Shown: positions 1 to 10,900 of the stretch, piece after piece
Numbering within the stretch: the stretch's first letter is position 1
Layout of the letters: every line of letters begins with the position of its first letter
Assembly: GCA_907163375.1 (NCBI GenBank)
Contig: CAJQUW010003017.1
Location: 124,001 to 188,000 of the forward strand
From: Prostheceraeus crozeri
Taxonomy: Eukaryota > Platyhelminthes > Polycladida > Euryleptidae
Length of the DNA stretch: 64,000 nt
Direction: 5' to 3'
Program-made: the position numbers and the translations under genes
The notes under the pieces: generated by a model
Told to the model about the DNA's origin: nothing
Database searches by the model: none
Seen by the model: only the letters and a program-made list of their open reading frames with translations

Positions 1-1389
1 ACTATTTTGACTTATGCAAGTGTTACTACATGTGAATGATTGCGTAAAAATATCTCAGTGGTTACATCTTTTCAATAAACTCTAATAAATTCTCAGATCA
101 TAACAATGATCAGAGAATCAGGATTAACTATTTTCATGAACAAAAGAAATTGATAAAAACGTTCTGATTAAATTCGTAACAACTTTGATGGATAACAAAA
201 AACGGCTCGCAGATAATTATCAATCAGATGAAAGCTAAGTAGTCGTGAATCATACAGATTTAAGTTTATTGAGTTCGACGTTGATAGAAGAGAGCTCTTC
301 CTTTTTACACGATGGCGCTCATCGTCGCATAATATTTGATTTCGACACTAAGGTCAAAACGGCATTCTTCTCAGAGGCATTCTTTTCAAAATTAAGTGCT
401 TTGTGTTACATGAGATGTAGACCTTTTCAATATTTGAACATGCAAATCATTTAACTTGATGACTTCATCAAAATGCAAGGGTTTTCAAGGGTGATTTCAA
501 AATTCAAGGGTTCTGAAGGGCCGCGGGAACCCTGTCTATCTTTTACGGACTTTACAAACCGATCGCCTAAAATCTGAACGAAACAGCGCATTTAGCAGTG
601 GCGACTTCTCCGTGCCTGCGGGGCCTTCGGCGCAGGGCCATCAATATCCAGTTACCAATATTTATATCATAATTTTTCAAATCATGATTATTTTGTCATC
701 TTGCATTGATTATTTTACACAACTTTGTCAGTTTTCAGGTTTGAATATCAGATCATGTGCTCAGATGAACTTTAGCACGCGCGCGGAACAGCTGTTTCAC
801 TCCATCACATATACACACACACAAACGCGAAGTTTGCAACCTGTTCGTTGCTGCCATTGATGCACGGCTGTAGCGCGCGCTTGATCCCGTCCATAACAAT
901 CTCTACCTGCTGAAATTTTGAATCGCTGCCGGCAAAGCCACAGAGGGAGAGCAGCATTCCGCAACTTGCCTTCACCGCAGATCATACATAGATAACTACA
1001 TGGGATAAACAGCATGATATAGTCAAATGCTTCCGAAAAACTTTTCAACTGTATCAGACGATGTTATATTCGGCAAACGTTTCAGTGGCTCACAGCTGAT
1101 GTCTAATTAGTAACTAGAATGATGGTGTATAGATAGGAATCCATTGTGTAGCGAAGGCCTAGGGCCTGGAAGCACGCGACACAACTGGTATTTAGGGGTC
1201 ACAGTAAGCAATGAACCATCAAGTACTATCAAGCATAGCTTTTCAATTTTTCAGTTCACCAACGGTGCACCGGTGCAAGCAGGTGCAACTAACAATCAGT
1301 CCTACGTTCCACATGTCATAAAAACTCCATTTATACAAGTAAACAATCACAATAAACTCTGATTGAAATCAACAGATTAGTTTTCTTAC
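1..1389. other. Intronic DNA of PPP6R, no gene
   Basis: Downstream intron of the PPP6R gene. The short open frames here show no family resemblance and no splice-phase fit to PPP6R. The stretch holds a short CA-type run near 810-826 and the end of a hAT-type repeat at 470-534. Confidence 0.6.
470..534 (-). repeat. End of a hAT-type non-autonomous repeat
   Basis: Read on the minus strand, this begins CAGGGTTCCCGCGG and continues with repeats of the form CCCTTGAA. That is the style of hAT-derived MITE ends, and similar CAGGGTGTCCAC and CAAGGTTTT ends occur at 15796 and 16914. The partner end is not in the window. Confidence 0.4.
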
Positions 1390-1576
1390 CTGTTCGCTTT
1401 TCTTCTGTGTGAGCATTCCCATTACTTTGACGTAAAAACTTGTGGTCAATGGATTGAGAGGCTCCTCATTTTTGAGAAAAGAATAGAGTGCATCTAGTAG
1501 AGCAGCATCCGCTGTCAGGGCATCATTGATTTCTGTGACATCACAAGTAAGTAATTCACAGGCGATATTAGGATAT
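1390..1576 (-). CDS. PPP6R: PPP6R coding exon 4
   Basis: The acceptor TTACAG ends at 1577 and the donor GTAAGA begins at 1389. The exon encodes YPNIACELLTCDVTEINDAL and continues to QKKSEQ, the best conserved block of the SAPS domain (human YPNTACELLTCDV, EPPLNPL, RKTEQ). It ends in phase 0. The following exon is not seen before position 1. Confidence 0.93.
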
Positions 1577-4500
1577 CTGTAATTCAGAAAAGTATAATTT
1601 ATATACGTGGACAAATTTGACTAGTAATTAATTCACAAAACAATGACTGAAATGCACCATTTTTGTCTGACTTTCGAGTAGTGATTTACCCGTACCCGCC
1701 CGTTTCCCAGTTAACGGGTGCGGGTAGAGAGAAACTTCGTAGCGGGTACCGGTAGGTAGGGGTATTTCCGAGTATGCATGACTGCTGCGAGTAGAACAAG
1801 AAAGAAAATCAAAACTCAATCGCCGTCAGTTCACTGGACACCTTCTGTCGTGGGTCTACTGTGCTTCATCAGATCATATCTATACATAAACTTTACATAT
1901 AACCCTATTATTATTCTTACAACCATATGCCTAAACAGGGTCTTTGTTAATTTGTCGTTATCATGGCTGGTGGACGCTAGCCAAAAACGTTCATCCGCTT
2001 GTTGATGTAAAAAGAAGGATCACTCACACTTGGCTCCTCCAGCTTTTTGATTATTATTAGAAATGACTCAGTCTCTGTTTGGAAATATCTATACATGTAT
2101 ATACTATTTATAGAAATCAGCCTTGATTCGATTCAGCTTCAGATATAGTACATTCGAACTTATGAGTGAGTGAATGATTGAGATTATCAGCTGTTCACTG
2201 TTGTGCGAGTAAAGGGAGCGAGCGGGATATTCCAGGTACTACCACTGAATTGAACTAAGAATTTACTGTTCATGAACTGATAGACGAATTGAACTAAAGT
2301 TTCCTCAATTCTTACTATTCCTAACAATGCATATCGACAGTACTTTTTCCTGCATAAGCAATTCTGCATATTCCAAATTTTAGATTCTTATGCATGATTG
2401 TGTAGTAGCTTTGTAGATCTGTCAGATATTTTAAATTTTGTCGATCCCTTTCATTTTGAATCATATCTTCAAGTATTCTTATACATTAATAAATAAGTAC
2501 ACCAAATTTTGGTGAGAGCAAATTATATGGAATCGACACATAGGATACCTTGAATAGTGATTGTCACAAAGTCGATTGACAATTTTGAAGCGAGGTCGCT
2601 GGAAGGCACTTACAACCATATCATTGAAAGTGGTACGTAAAGCAACAGACATCAATTGGGAGACGTAAACAAAAAAACAGCTGTCGAGCTTTAAAGTGCT
2701 CCAAGAGAAACAGCATTCTAAATAAAAAATGTTCCATATAAAAATCTGTAAGTACAAAATCTCTTAACGATAAAAATGACTCAAATCTAAATTAGCCGAT
2801 TATTTTTTTTCTACGGCTGCGCGCTAACCGCACCTGTTCGCACCGGTGCATCGGACTTAAAGAATAACCGAAATTTAGTTCGTTTCGCTCAATTGATTGT
2901 CCTGTGGCAGTTAATTGATACTTCAATAAGTCTTGAAAGAAGGTCTGTCTTTTATCATAAATGTTCATGCTTTCTAGATTTCAATGCGAATTCTATAAAG
3001 TACAGTGCATCTTCGATTATCCAGACGTAATTTCAGAATCCGTTCGATTCTCCGTGATTCCATCAAAACATGTACATGTACATACATGAAATCGAATGTT
3101 CATTTTAGCATTGCTCTCCTCTTTATGTAACACATACACGAAGTACTCTTGCTTTACCAGCAATTAATTTTCGCTCAATGTGCGGTTCTCGCCTGAGTCA
3201 AATAACAGGCAAGCAGCTAAATGATTGGAGCACTCTTAAGTAGGTTATGCATGCTAGTCAAGGCTGGGATACAGCTCTGATAGATCACTTTCAATTCATG
3301 GCCTCAGTCCACGGTATTGTTTGTGTACGTGCATTTATGTGCTTTAATAGGAACGACAGTGAATATATAGCAAACATGTACAATTGATGCTCGAAATTTC
3401 ATTAAACAGTCGAAGAATCGGAGTCAAATATATCAAATCAAGTATTACATTCTAGGTAGATATGCAGGATGGATATATGCATACAGATTATATGGATATA
3501 CAGGGTGCGAGAAAAGTCCTTGCGGATTTTTGTCAACTTTATATTTTGCTATTCAATGATCAAATATCATTTCTTCAGTGACCAAAATGTGGCAATGCGT
3601 TTGTAGATAACTCTGTCACTCGACTATTATGCATGCCAAGTCTTCAGATTTGACACATAGTGAGCTTTATGCTATTCAATCAACAAAATTTAAATTGATT
3701 ACTTTCCATACGTTTTGTAAACTCGGCATTTCATTGTGCTATTTTCGATGCTTTAAAAAGCTATGCCACTTGTTTTTCCTGAGCTCCATGGATTTCACAT
3801 TTGAATCTAGCTACGAGATTTGATCTCATTTTAATCAAATCAACAAAGTTGTGCTTCAAATAGCTATGCCACTCGTTTTTGCTGAGCTCCATAGATTTCA
3901 AACTTAAATCTAACTTCGAGGATCGATCATTAAATGACGGACTAAACCATGGATGATTAACCTTAATAAATGTTATGCCTTGAAAAGCTATGCCACTTAT
4001 TTTTGCTGACCAGCATAGATTTCACATTTGAATCTTACTACGAGATTTTTAATTTTAATCAATACATTTTATACACTGTGTTTATAAACTCGATACACTG
4101 ATGGATATGAGTAATTTGGTATTGTGATGGAATTCTCGACAATAGAAAAAGTTTATTGCAGATCGTGGGCCATTTCTTTCAACTGTGAAGAAAGTGCTCG
4201 TCAATTCAGAGAGAAATTTAACAAGGAACCCCCATCGTCGAGAACAATCTTGTATTGGAAGAACAAACTTCTTGAAACCGGCAGCCTGTCCCACGACACC
4301 CAGAAGTGGCAGACCCATAACAGCATCTGGAGATGAAAACAGGCAAAAGGTAATTGAAGCTGTCACTGAAAATCCTTCAACTTCGACAAGAGCGATATCG
4401 AGGGATGTCGGGATCTCTGATTTCACTGTCCGAAAAGTTCTAAAAGTCGAGAATTATCATCCATACAAGCCGCTATATTCTCAATTTCTTTGTGATGGGG

Positions 4501-7500
4501 ACGAAGACCGCCGCTTACAATTTTGTGAAGAAATGAGGAGAAAATCGAGAGAAGATCCTGCTTTCCTCCGAAAGCTAACATTTTCGGACGAGTGTGTCAT
4601 GTCGTTGACAGGCAACATCAACAAGCACAATGTGCACTTCTGGACTACGACGAACCCGAATATTAGAATGACCAACCCAGGCAAGACTCCTAGCCTCACC
4701 GTGTGGGCCTGTATAGGCTATTCCGGACTTCTTCTCTACGATATCAGTTCAGAAACTATGAATGGAAAGAGATATTCTGATCTTCTGTTGAACCAAGTCG
4801 TTCCTTATTTCTCTCGTGGCACTGGAAGAACCCTTCTGTTCCAGCAAGACGGAGCGCCTCCCCATTACTCTCTTTCAGCGCGTCAAATTCTAGAGACTCA
4901 TTTGTCCAATCGCTGGATCGGCAGGAGAGGACCTATTGAATGGCCAGCAAGATCGCCGGACTTGACACCCTGCGACTTTTGGTTCTGGAGTCACCTGCGG
5001 CAATTGGTTTATCCTCCAGGTTTTATTTACAGGAACATTCAGGACTTGCGGGAAGAGATTGAGCGACAAATTAACAACATTGCTCTCTCTTACTACCGTG
5101 ATTCGTTGAGGAATTTTCAGAAACGTTTTCTGAAGTGCATTGAGCATGACGGTGAGCTATTTGAAGAATAAAAATGTCAATGAGTACATGGAATGTTTAG
5201 TTTTTATTTCTAGATGGGTTTGTTCAAAGAAAAATGAAATTAAAGTAAAACAATTCACCATGCAATAACTAAATATAAAGTTATCAAAAATCCGCAAAGA
5301 CTTTTCTCGCACCCTGTATGTAGATCATATTCTACGGGGATCTTGGTATATCAAATGTCTTTGACCTAAGCTCACAAGCTTTTGCTAACATGGGATTTAA
5401 AAATTCGCTTATCCGGATCTTTGATTGACCTATTGGGTTTTGACCATCCGGATAATCGAAGATGCACTGTACTAGAAAACTTCTAATAGTGCTAAACAAT
5501 TCAAAAATAGACTGGCATAAGCCAATGTTTGGCATTGACTCTCGTTATACGTAACCCACACATCACCATAATAGCGCTAGTGGGATTCTTTAAAACCAAA
5601 TGAAGAAGTGCAACAAAAATATTGAAAAAATATCGAAATATATTTATTTCAAAATCATGAAAAAAATACAATCCCTGAAAACATCAAAGCAACGGGAAAA
5701 GAACAGTAGAATGATCCGAAACAATGCCGCCGCAATCTACAATTTACTATGCAAGGTCACCATCTCGACATTAGGACCTACTCGGCTTCAAGCAGTCTCT
5801 CTGTAATATGTTACAATGCTGCGGGATTCCGAAAGCAATCGTTCGGACGGACGCTGGCCCATGGAATGCTAGGATATATCATAGCAAGAGGGGCAACGCA
5901 GCATTGACTACGAGATTCCGAAATTCTAAGGTCGTGGGAACTGAGACTTCATGACCTGAAATCATTAATCATGAACTTGAATTACCGAATTTTTTTCACT
6001 TTTTCTCAACATCCGGAAAAGCATCGGCTATTTTACGATATGACTGTGATTTTCAGAAAGCTTCATTTTCATAATACATAAATTGAAAGTTTGAACTGAA
6101 TTGATATAGAATTTACTAATGTTCTCCTAATTGGATCAGCTGTGTTGTATGCTTAAAATATTTTTCTCTCCGATTGTGACGGCGGGAATAGATAAAATGA
6201 TTCAATTATAATTGAAATTACGCATAGGCCTTAACTGAAGTGTCAATTTGATTGAAATTCGTGCATTGAGGTGCACCGGGCCGAGAACCGGTAAGATGCA
6301 AGCAAAATAAACGGTGCACTGCGCGCAGCCCTACTTTTTTTCAGTTTTGTAGACATTTCTTACATTTTCTACAGGTTAATATTAGAGTAGAGGTGATTTC
6401 TTGCCACAAAGATCTCAGCAAAGAGTACTCTTATCAGTTAGCTATGTATTTCCAATTTTTTGTATTGGTCAGTTAATGACCAATAAGTATTATCAGTAAT
6501 TGCATTAAGGTATTAAATATAGAGAATTAGAAAATAACAATGTAATGCTGACCACTTCAACTGCAAGAAGTATGAATTGAGTATCATTATCTCGCATCAA
6601 TTTTGTCTTAAATAAAATAATTGCTCACATTATGAGTGAGGCTTCCATGTATAGATGCATGCATACATGTACGGGTGCCGAAAATGTTCTACCAGCAGGT
6701 CACTACTCTCGAGTACAATTTCGATTAACTCAGCATCCTACTCTAAGAATAAGGGTGTATGTAGACAGACAGTATACTTTCACATTATGAATGAGTGAAG
6801 TGATTGAACGCTGTATCACACTGCCATGCAAAAACGTGACAATACTAGCGACTCGAAACAACGACACCCTTATTTTTTTGACCATGCAATTTTACTGGTC
6901 CTCTTATCCATAGCTCACTGTATGAAGATAATCTTGGCTCCATTCTTTGGTCATCTAATTATTAAGCCGTAGGCTACTATTCTATAAATAAGCATGCTTA
7001 GATCTGACCTAGTATTTGACTTTTGAAAAGAATACATCCGGATTTTCATCATGATGTGCGTTCATCGTGTATGATGATGCGTCAGAAAACAGTATGAATA
7101 ATTTGGTTCCATAGCTTACTATACGAAATTAACAGCAACAGACCTGTCTAATACTTGCTTAGGTGTAAATGTTGATTATATAATGACACCTGAGTGAAAA
7201 ATACAGACCAATTAAAGACTATGCAGACTTACAGACTAGTCTGTAAATACACACCAAGTGACAGCCCTGCAAGCGGCAAAACGCTACAATTCTAGCGACT
7301 CGAACCAACGACAACCCTGATTTTCTAGACCAGTTGCACTTCCGACAAAGCTGCGTATCACTTGACGAATTAGTTAATCGATGTGATCAATTCTTAATCA
7401 TGTCAGTTGTCAGCTATAGTAATAATCAATGAATAAATATTTCTTCAGAATGTCGATAATCAATGCATAGCAAAAAAGAATCAGAGTACATGAAGTACCT

Positions 7501-10500
7501 GAAACCATGCCGCAAACTTGGATAAAATGTTAGAAGAATACATATAACTATTCAAAATATGAAATGCGATCAAATTGTGACTGACTATGGAAATCAAGGT
7601 TGTCATTTCTCTTACTTGTATTTTGTTGCATCATCTGCTTCACCGGGCGGGTCATCAGTAACGTATTTTACAAGTGAGTGTAGGTTTTCGGGAGTTGTGA
7701 GGCTGAAATGAGAGTGAGCAACAGGAGCATCACAAAACAAAGTTCATGGGAATCGATTCAATGCGGAACAAATTATCGAATGTCAGCCTACTACAGATAG
7801 TCGAAGAAATTAGCAAGCTTCGAATGGTGCGATTAATATTTGCGTGAATAGTAGATTTCAAAAAACAGAAGCATGATGGTTAAACATAAATAGTTTTCTT
7901 TGATGATGAGAACCATTTTTTCATGAATCATTTATTGCTTCTCCATTTTCCACTCCGTGTCCCACAGAAATTCTAATGCAGAACCGACTAGAAGTATCTC
8001 TCATACTTGCCATATAACGACTTAGAGATCGTCAGCATTTGCTGAAATGAAAATCAGCTACTACTGGTAACGTGGAAATATAAAATACTTTTACTGAATA
8101 CAACTGCAATTTCATTTGATAAGATAGTAACATAGAAATTAAAGACAAACTCTCTGCAAACAGAGAGACTGACGTTAAAAGTGAATTGCAGTCGCCACAG
8201 TAGCAGCAAACACAAGCTTGACCCAACGTCTTGCTATTCAAAATTTCCAGTTGTTGACATCGCAATCAGTAAGAAGACGGGAGATGGTAGATGGAGCTTG
8301 TTACCCTTTAATTCACACGCAGGCATTTTGAGACCTGTTCTCTGATCCGCGAGGCCAGCCGCAGGAAGAAAGAAGTTGATCATCGCTACTGCACACATGT
8401 GACTGACATGCTTAAACCATGAACTGTACATCTTTAATACTGTATGTCACTATTAATAAGGTAAAGTCTCGGGGTTCCACATGTATTAAAATCACGTTCA
8501 TACAAAAACATGGCCATTGTCTGCTGCCATATGAATCAAACGGAAAACACATGTAAATTGGCATGCTTTCTTAGGCAGTTATTTTTGTATGAAGTCGGAT
8601 TAGCAATTAAGTACAGATACCAATAGAGAAACTGTTACTATATTGCAATCTGACCCTTCAGCTTTTGAGAATAGAGTTACAGGCAATTGATGTATTCCGA
8701 ATTTGATTTTGGTAATGTTTGTTCAGCTTTTTCCTATGCTATCACTTCTGGCTTTATGTCTTAGGCCACCTTAAAATTGGATTTTAATAAAAGAACCTTT
8801 CATCCACAAATCAAGTGGAAAACTGTATATTGATGATGTGATTCAACTGTAATAAACAACAGCAAAACGCACTAACTATGATTTCATGCATAAGTGATGT
8901 CAATTGAGAACATAATCAACGAGAACAATTCAAAATCTTGAATGCAGACCTGAAGATTTTTAAGTGGCTCTGAACTGATTCTGATTCCTAAGATTCTCCA
9001 TCCAAATTTGGTATTTACCGGAATGAAGGCAATTTCATCCCAAATGCATTCATACATGAATCACAAGCTGGTGCAATGAGGACGCCAGTCGATCTACAGG
9101 AGGTCACCTTTCTCCTGCTTCTATGCCAATTGATATGACTTATAGAAAACGTATAATTAACAAGTTAGAAAAGAACTCTACATGAGATTAAGACTGATGT
9201 GTTCTCCTGAATTCATTCAGCAGGGAGAGGGGCTCCTCCTCTACTTAACTCTTTCTACTAGCGGCTCAAGAAATCTGCCTAAACAATCCAGTCAATACAG
9301 CAAAGAAGGAGACTGTGTATTCTTCTACTTGATATACTGTGGCTGATCGAATGAATAATACACTAGTCAAGGGGTGAAGACCACTGTGAAGGTGATTTCA
9401 TTTTTCGGTGGACAATTAGACTTCTCAACAAGTTATAATGATCTTGCACCGACTTGTTCCCGGTTTAGGTGTACAGAATCGTATTTTTACTTCAACCATT
9501 TTGTGACTTACTAGACTTTTCTTCTTTATTATTGTCTGTTATTTGAATTTAGTCTTATTTTCTCATGCCCTTTTCCCTATGCATTTCTTCCGTTTTCATT
9601 TAGGCATTTTTCCATAATTTCACTGTCAGTCATGTCATTTTATCAGCTGGCTTGTTAGTTTCAACTAATCCAATTCTGTCGATTTGTACGTCATGACGAC
9701 TATGGCAACTGCAATTCACTTTTGCCATTGCAGAAAGAGTTTGTCTTTAATTCATCTTTGCTTTAGCTTCTATATTATTCATAAATTTCATTAAATTACA
9801 GCTGTTTTCTACCAACGGAGTATTCCAAATTTTTTGCATTTACAAGATGATTTTCACTTGCTGATTGTAGTCCTTATGCAAATATGATATATTTTTGTTC
9901 GGCCATGCTTCAAAATTTCTATGAGACTAAGAGCAACCAAGAGAAAGTAATTCAATTATTCATGGGAATGAACCCGCTTTCACAGTTCATTATTCAAAAT
10001 TTGCACACACAAGGAAAATTTCAAAACGATTTACATTATAAAATTGATGCAAGTAAAAATCCCCTATTAATAACACATTTTTCGGAACCCTTTTTTCTAT
10101 AATTCATGTTCCTAAGCACGATTTTAGAAATTAATGGTCAAACTATTTAACGGCTGCAATGTCAAAAATCAACTACCGGCAGCGAAAATGTAAAACCATT
10201 CGATTGAAATATAAATCACTACTAGACTATAAATGAAATAATCTTGACTAGAAATGAAAAATCTGAATAGAAAATTGGAGTTCTGAAGCTCAAATGATAA
10301 GCTATGGGTTAGAAATGCCTGTGATATAAATTGGACGATTCTGTAAAATAAGTCGTAAGCAAGCTTTAAGAATTTGATTAATCGGTAGCCTAATCATAAA
10401 TGATGCTGCCAAAGATCGAAATGATTTTAACAGACGTTTCGTAACTTAAGGTGAAAATTACAAATAAAGTATCTCTCTAAGTTAAGGTGTTGATACCAAC

Positions 10501-10900
10501 GATGCAGGCGTCATAATCAGGAATATCTACCAGAACTATATAAATAAAATAGGCCATGCGCTTAATTTTAACAAAAATATAAATTTATATCTAATTTTAC
10601 GTGTAAATGCAGTTAAATGAACTACAAGAAGCTCAGTTAGCTTTATACCCAGTCCTATCATAGGGTCAATTAACTACCTCTCCAAACTTACAAACTAACT
10701 AGTTTCGCATTTTGAGCACGACATTCCTGTAAAACATCATCTTCATCTAGCACCGCGGTTAAGGTCACATCCTGAAAATACATAGAAAATTGCTTCATGA
10801 AATTGCAAACAGTGTACGAACATGGATAGTGTGGATAGTATACCTCTTTTTCCATAAGAGTGTCGATTTGTGATATAAGAGGTGCATACTTCCAAAACAT
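1390..10900 (-). CDS. PPP6R: PPP6R (SAPS-domain protein phosphatase 6 regulatory subunit), 5' part; rest off left edge
   Basis: Regulatory subunit of the Ser/Thr phosphatase PP6; SAPS proteins bind the PP6 catalytic subunit and recruit ankyrin-repeat partners in the cytoplasm. Four coding exons join in phase (57+80+87+187 nt = 137 codons). The N-terminus starts MFWK, as in vertebrate PPP6R1-3, followed by DEDDVLQECRAQNAKL, then a helical stretch ending TDDPPGEADDATKYK, then YPNIACELLTCDV and NEEPLNPL, all SAPS-domain (PF04499) landmarks in the family order. ATG at 10900 is chosen because MFWK is the conserved family start. Introns are 72 bp, 2989 bp and 6039 bp, and the 6-kb one holds nested transposons. 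No frame damage is seen. Roughly the first sixth of a normal-length protein is present. The sequence is family-level diagnostic; which paralogue it matches cannot be told (many invertebrates have one). Confidence 0.93.
1688..1735. repeat. Imperfect GC-rich hairpin (ACCCGTACCCGCCCGTT type)
   Basis: ACCCGTACCCGCCCGTT is followed after a short loop by AACGGGTGCGGGT. The result is a GC-rich stem in AT-rich intron DNA, resembling ends of degraded DNA transposons. Family not resolved. Confidence 0.3.
3753..4060 (+). repeat. Three diverged copies of a ~75-bp repeat inside the DD41D element
   Basis: The core AGCTATGCCACTTGTTTTT, followed by CTGAGCTCCATGGATTTCA and ending near CTACGAGATT, recurs at about 3758, 3862 and 3987. 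All copies lie between the left terminal repeat and the transposase. They may be transposase binding sites or a relic of tandem expansion. Confidence 0.6.
4124..5171 (+). pseudogene. DD41D transposase with one frameshift
   Basis: Cut-and-paste transposase of the IS630-Tc1-mariner superfamily. The first frame (4124 to about 4300) carries the N-terminal helix-turn-helix (STIEKV..., FREKFNKEPPSSRTILYW, ETGSL). The second frame carries PRSGRPITASG, a second helix-turn-helix and the DDE/D domain: TFSDEC (first Asp), LLFQQDGAPPH (second Asp), ARSPDLTPCDFWFW (third Asp). I count 41 residues between the second and third Asp, hence DD41D. The two frames overlap and a one-base shift near 4295 would separate them, so the gene is a single-lesion pseudogene unless the shift is an assembly error. 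An AATAAA overlaps the stop. Family known from insects and other invertebrates; subfamily not resolved. Confidence 0.88.
5470..7615. other. PPP6R intron 3, no gene seen
   Basis: AT-rich DNA without a recognisable coding frame. A GC-rich segment near 6268-6334 (GGTGCACC, GCTGCGCGCAG) partly mirrors, inverted, a segment at 2813-2850 (GGCTGCGCGCTAACCGCACC). It may be a remnant of hAT-type ends, but no target duplication could be shown. Confidence 0.5.
7616..7702 (-). CDS. PPP6R: PPP6R coding exon 3
   Basis: An 87-nt exon between TTTCAG (ending 7703) and the donor GTAAGA (starting 7615). It encodes LTTPENLHSLVKYVTDDPPG and then EADDATKYK, which aligns by eye with human PPP6R (MEELVSLITQDPPLDMEEK). 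Phases match both neighbours exactly. It is too short to stand out as an open frame on its own. Confidence 0.88.
7703..10691. other. PPP6R intron 2, no gene seen
   Basis: About 3 kb between exons 2 and 3. Nothing recognisable on either strand beyond short chance frames. Confidence 0.55.
10692..10771 (-). CDS. PPP6R: PPP6R coding exon 2
   Basis: The acceptor TTTTCAG ends at 10772 and the donor GTAAGT begins at 10691. The exon encodes DVTLTAVLDEDDVLQECRAQ and then NAKLVS, the signature helix of the SAPS N-terminus. It ends in phase 2 (TT), which is completed to Phe by exon 3. Confidence 0.92.
10844..10900 (-). CDS. PPP6R: PPP6R coding exon 1
   Basis: Starts with ATG at 10900 and encodes 19 residues, beginning MFWK and ending LMEKE. 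The donor GTATAC begins at 10843. The exon ends in phase 0. A 72-bp intron separates it from exon 2, and the continuous family motif MEKE|DVTL across the junction supports the splice. Confidence 0.92.

Larger units (their letters stand above)
3501..5316 (+). mobile_element. DD41D Tc1/mariner-superfamily transposon, nearly intact
   Basis: A 1816-bp element bounded by TA duplications (3499-3500, 5317-5318). The terminal inverted repeats begin CAGGGTGCGAGAAAAGTC and run about 47 bp with three mismatches (3501-3547 against 5270-5316). One transposase gene lies inside. The left non-coding part holds three copies of a ~75-bp repeat (3753-4060). The well-preserved ends and a single coding lesion suggest recent activity. 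Confidence 0.92.
3003..5469. mobile_element. Pogo/Tigger-like MITE, interrupted by a DD41D transposon
   Basis: Inverted ends CAGTGCATCTTCGATTATCC lie at 3003 and, reverse complemented, up to 5469, each bordered by TA (3001-3002 and 5470-5471). This is the target duplication of Tc1/mariner-pogo elements. The ends differ at only one base over about 23 bp. Once the 1.8-kb DD41D element at 3501-5316 is subtracted, about 650 bp of non-coding MITE remain. It sits in PPP6R intron 3. Confidence 0.75.

Noticed and set aside
797-1048. 83-codon minus-strand frame downstream of PPP6R exon 4
   Set aside because: Its sequence does not match the SAPS segment expected after KSEQ and its ends lack fitting splice sites.
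2813-6334. Inverted GC-rich segments as ends of a 3.5-kb hAT element around the MITE
   Set aside because: Similarity covers only a short core and no 8-bp duplication could be shown.
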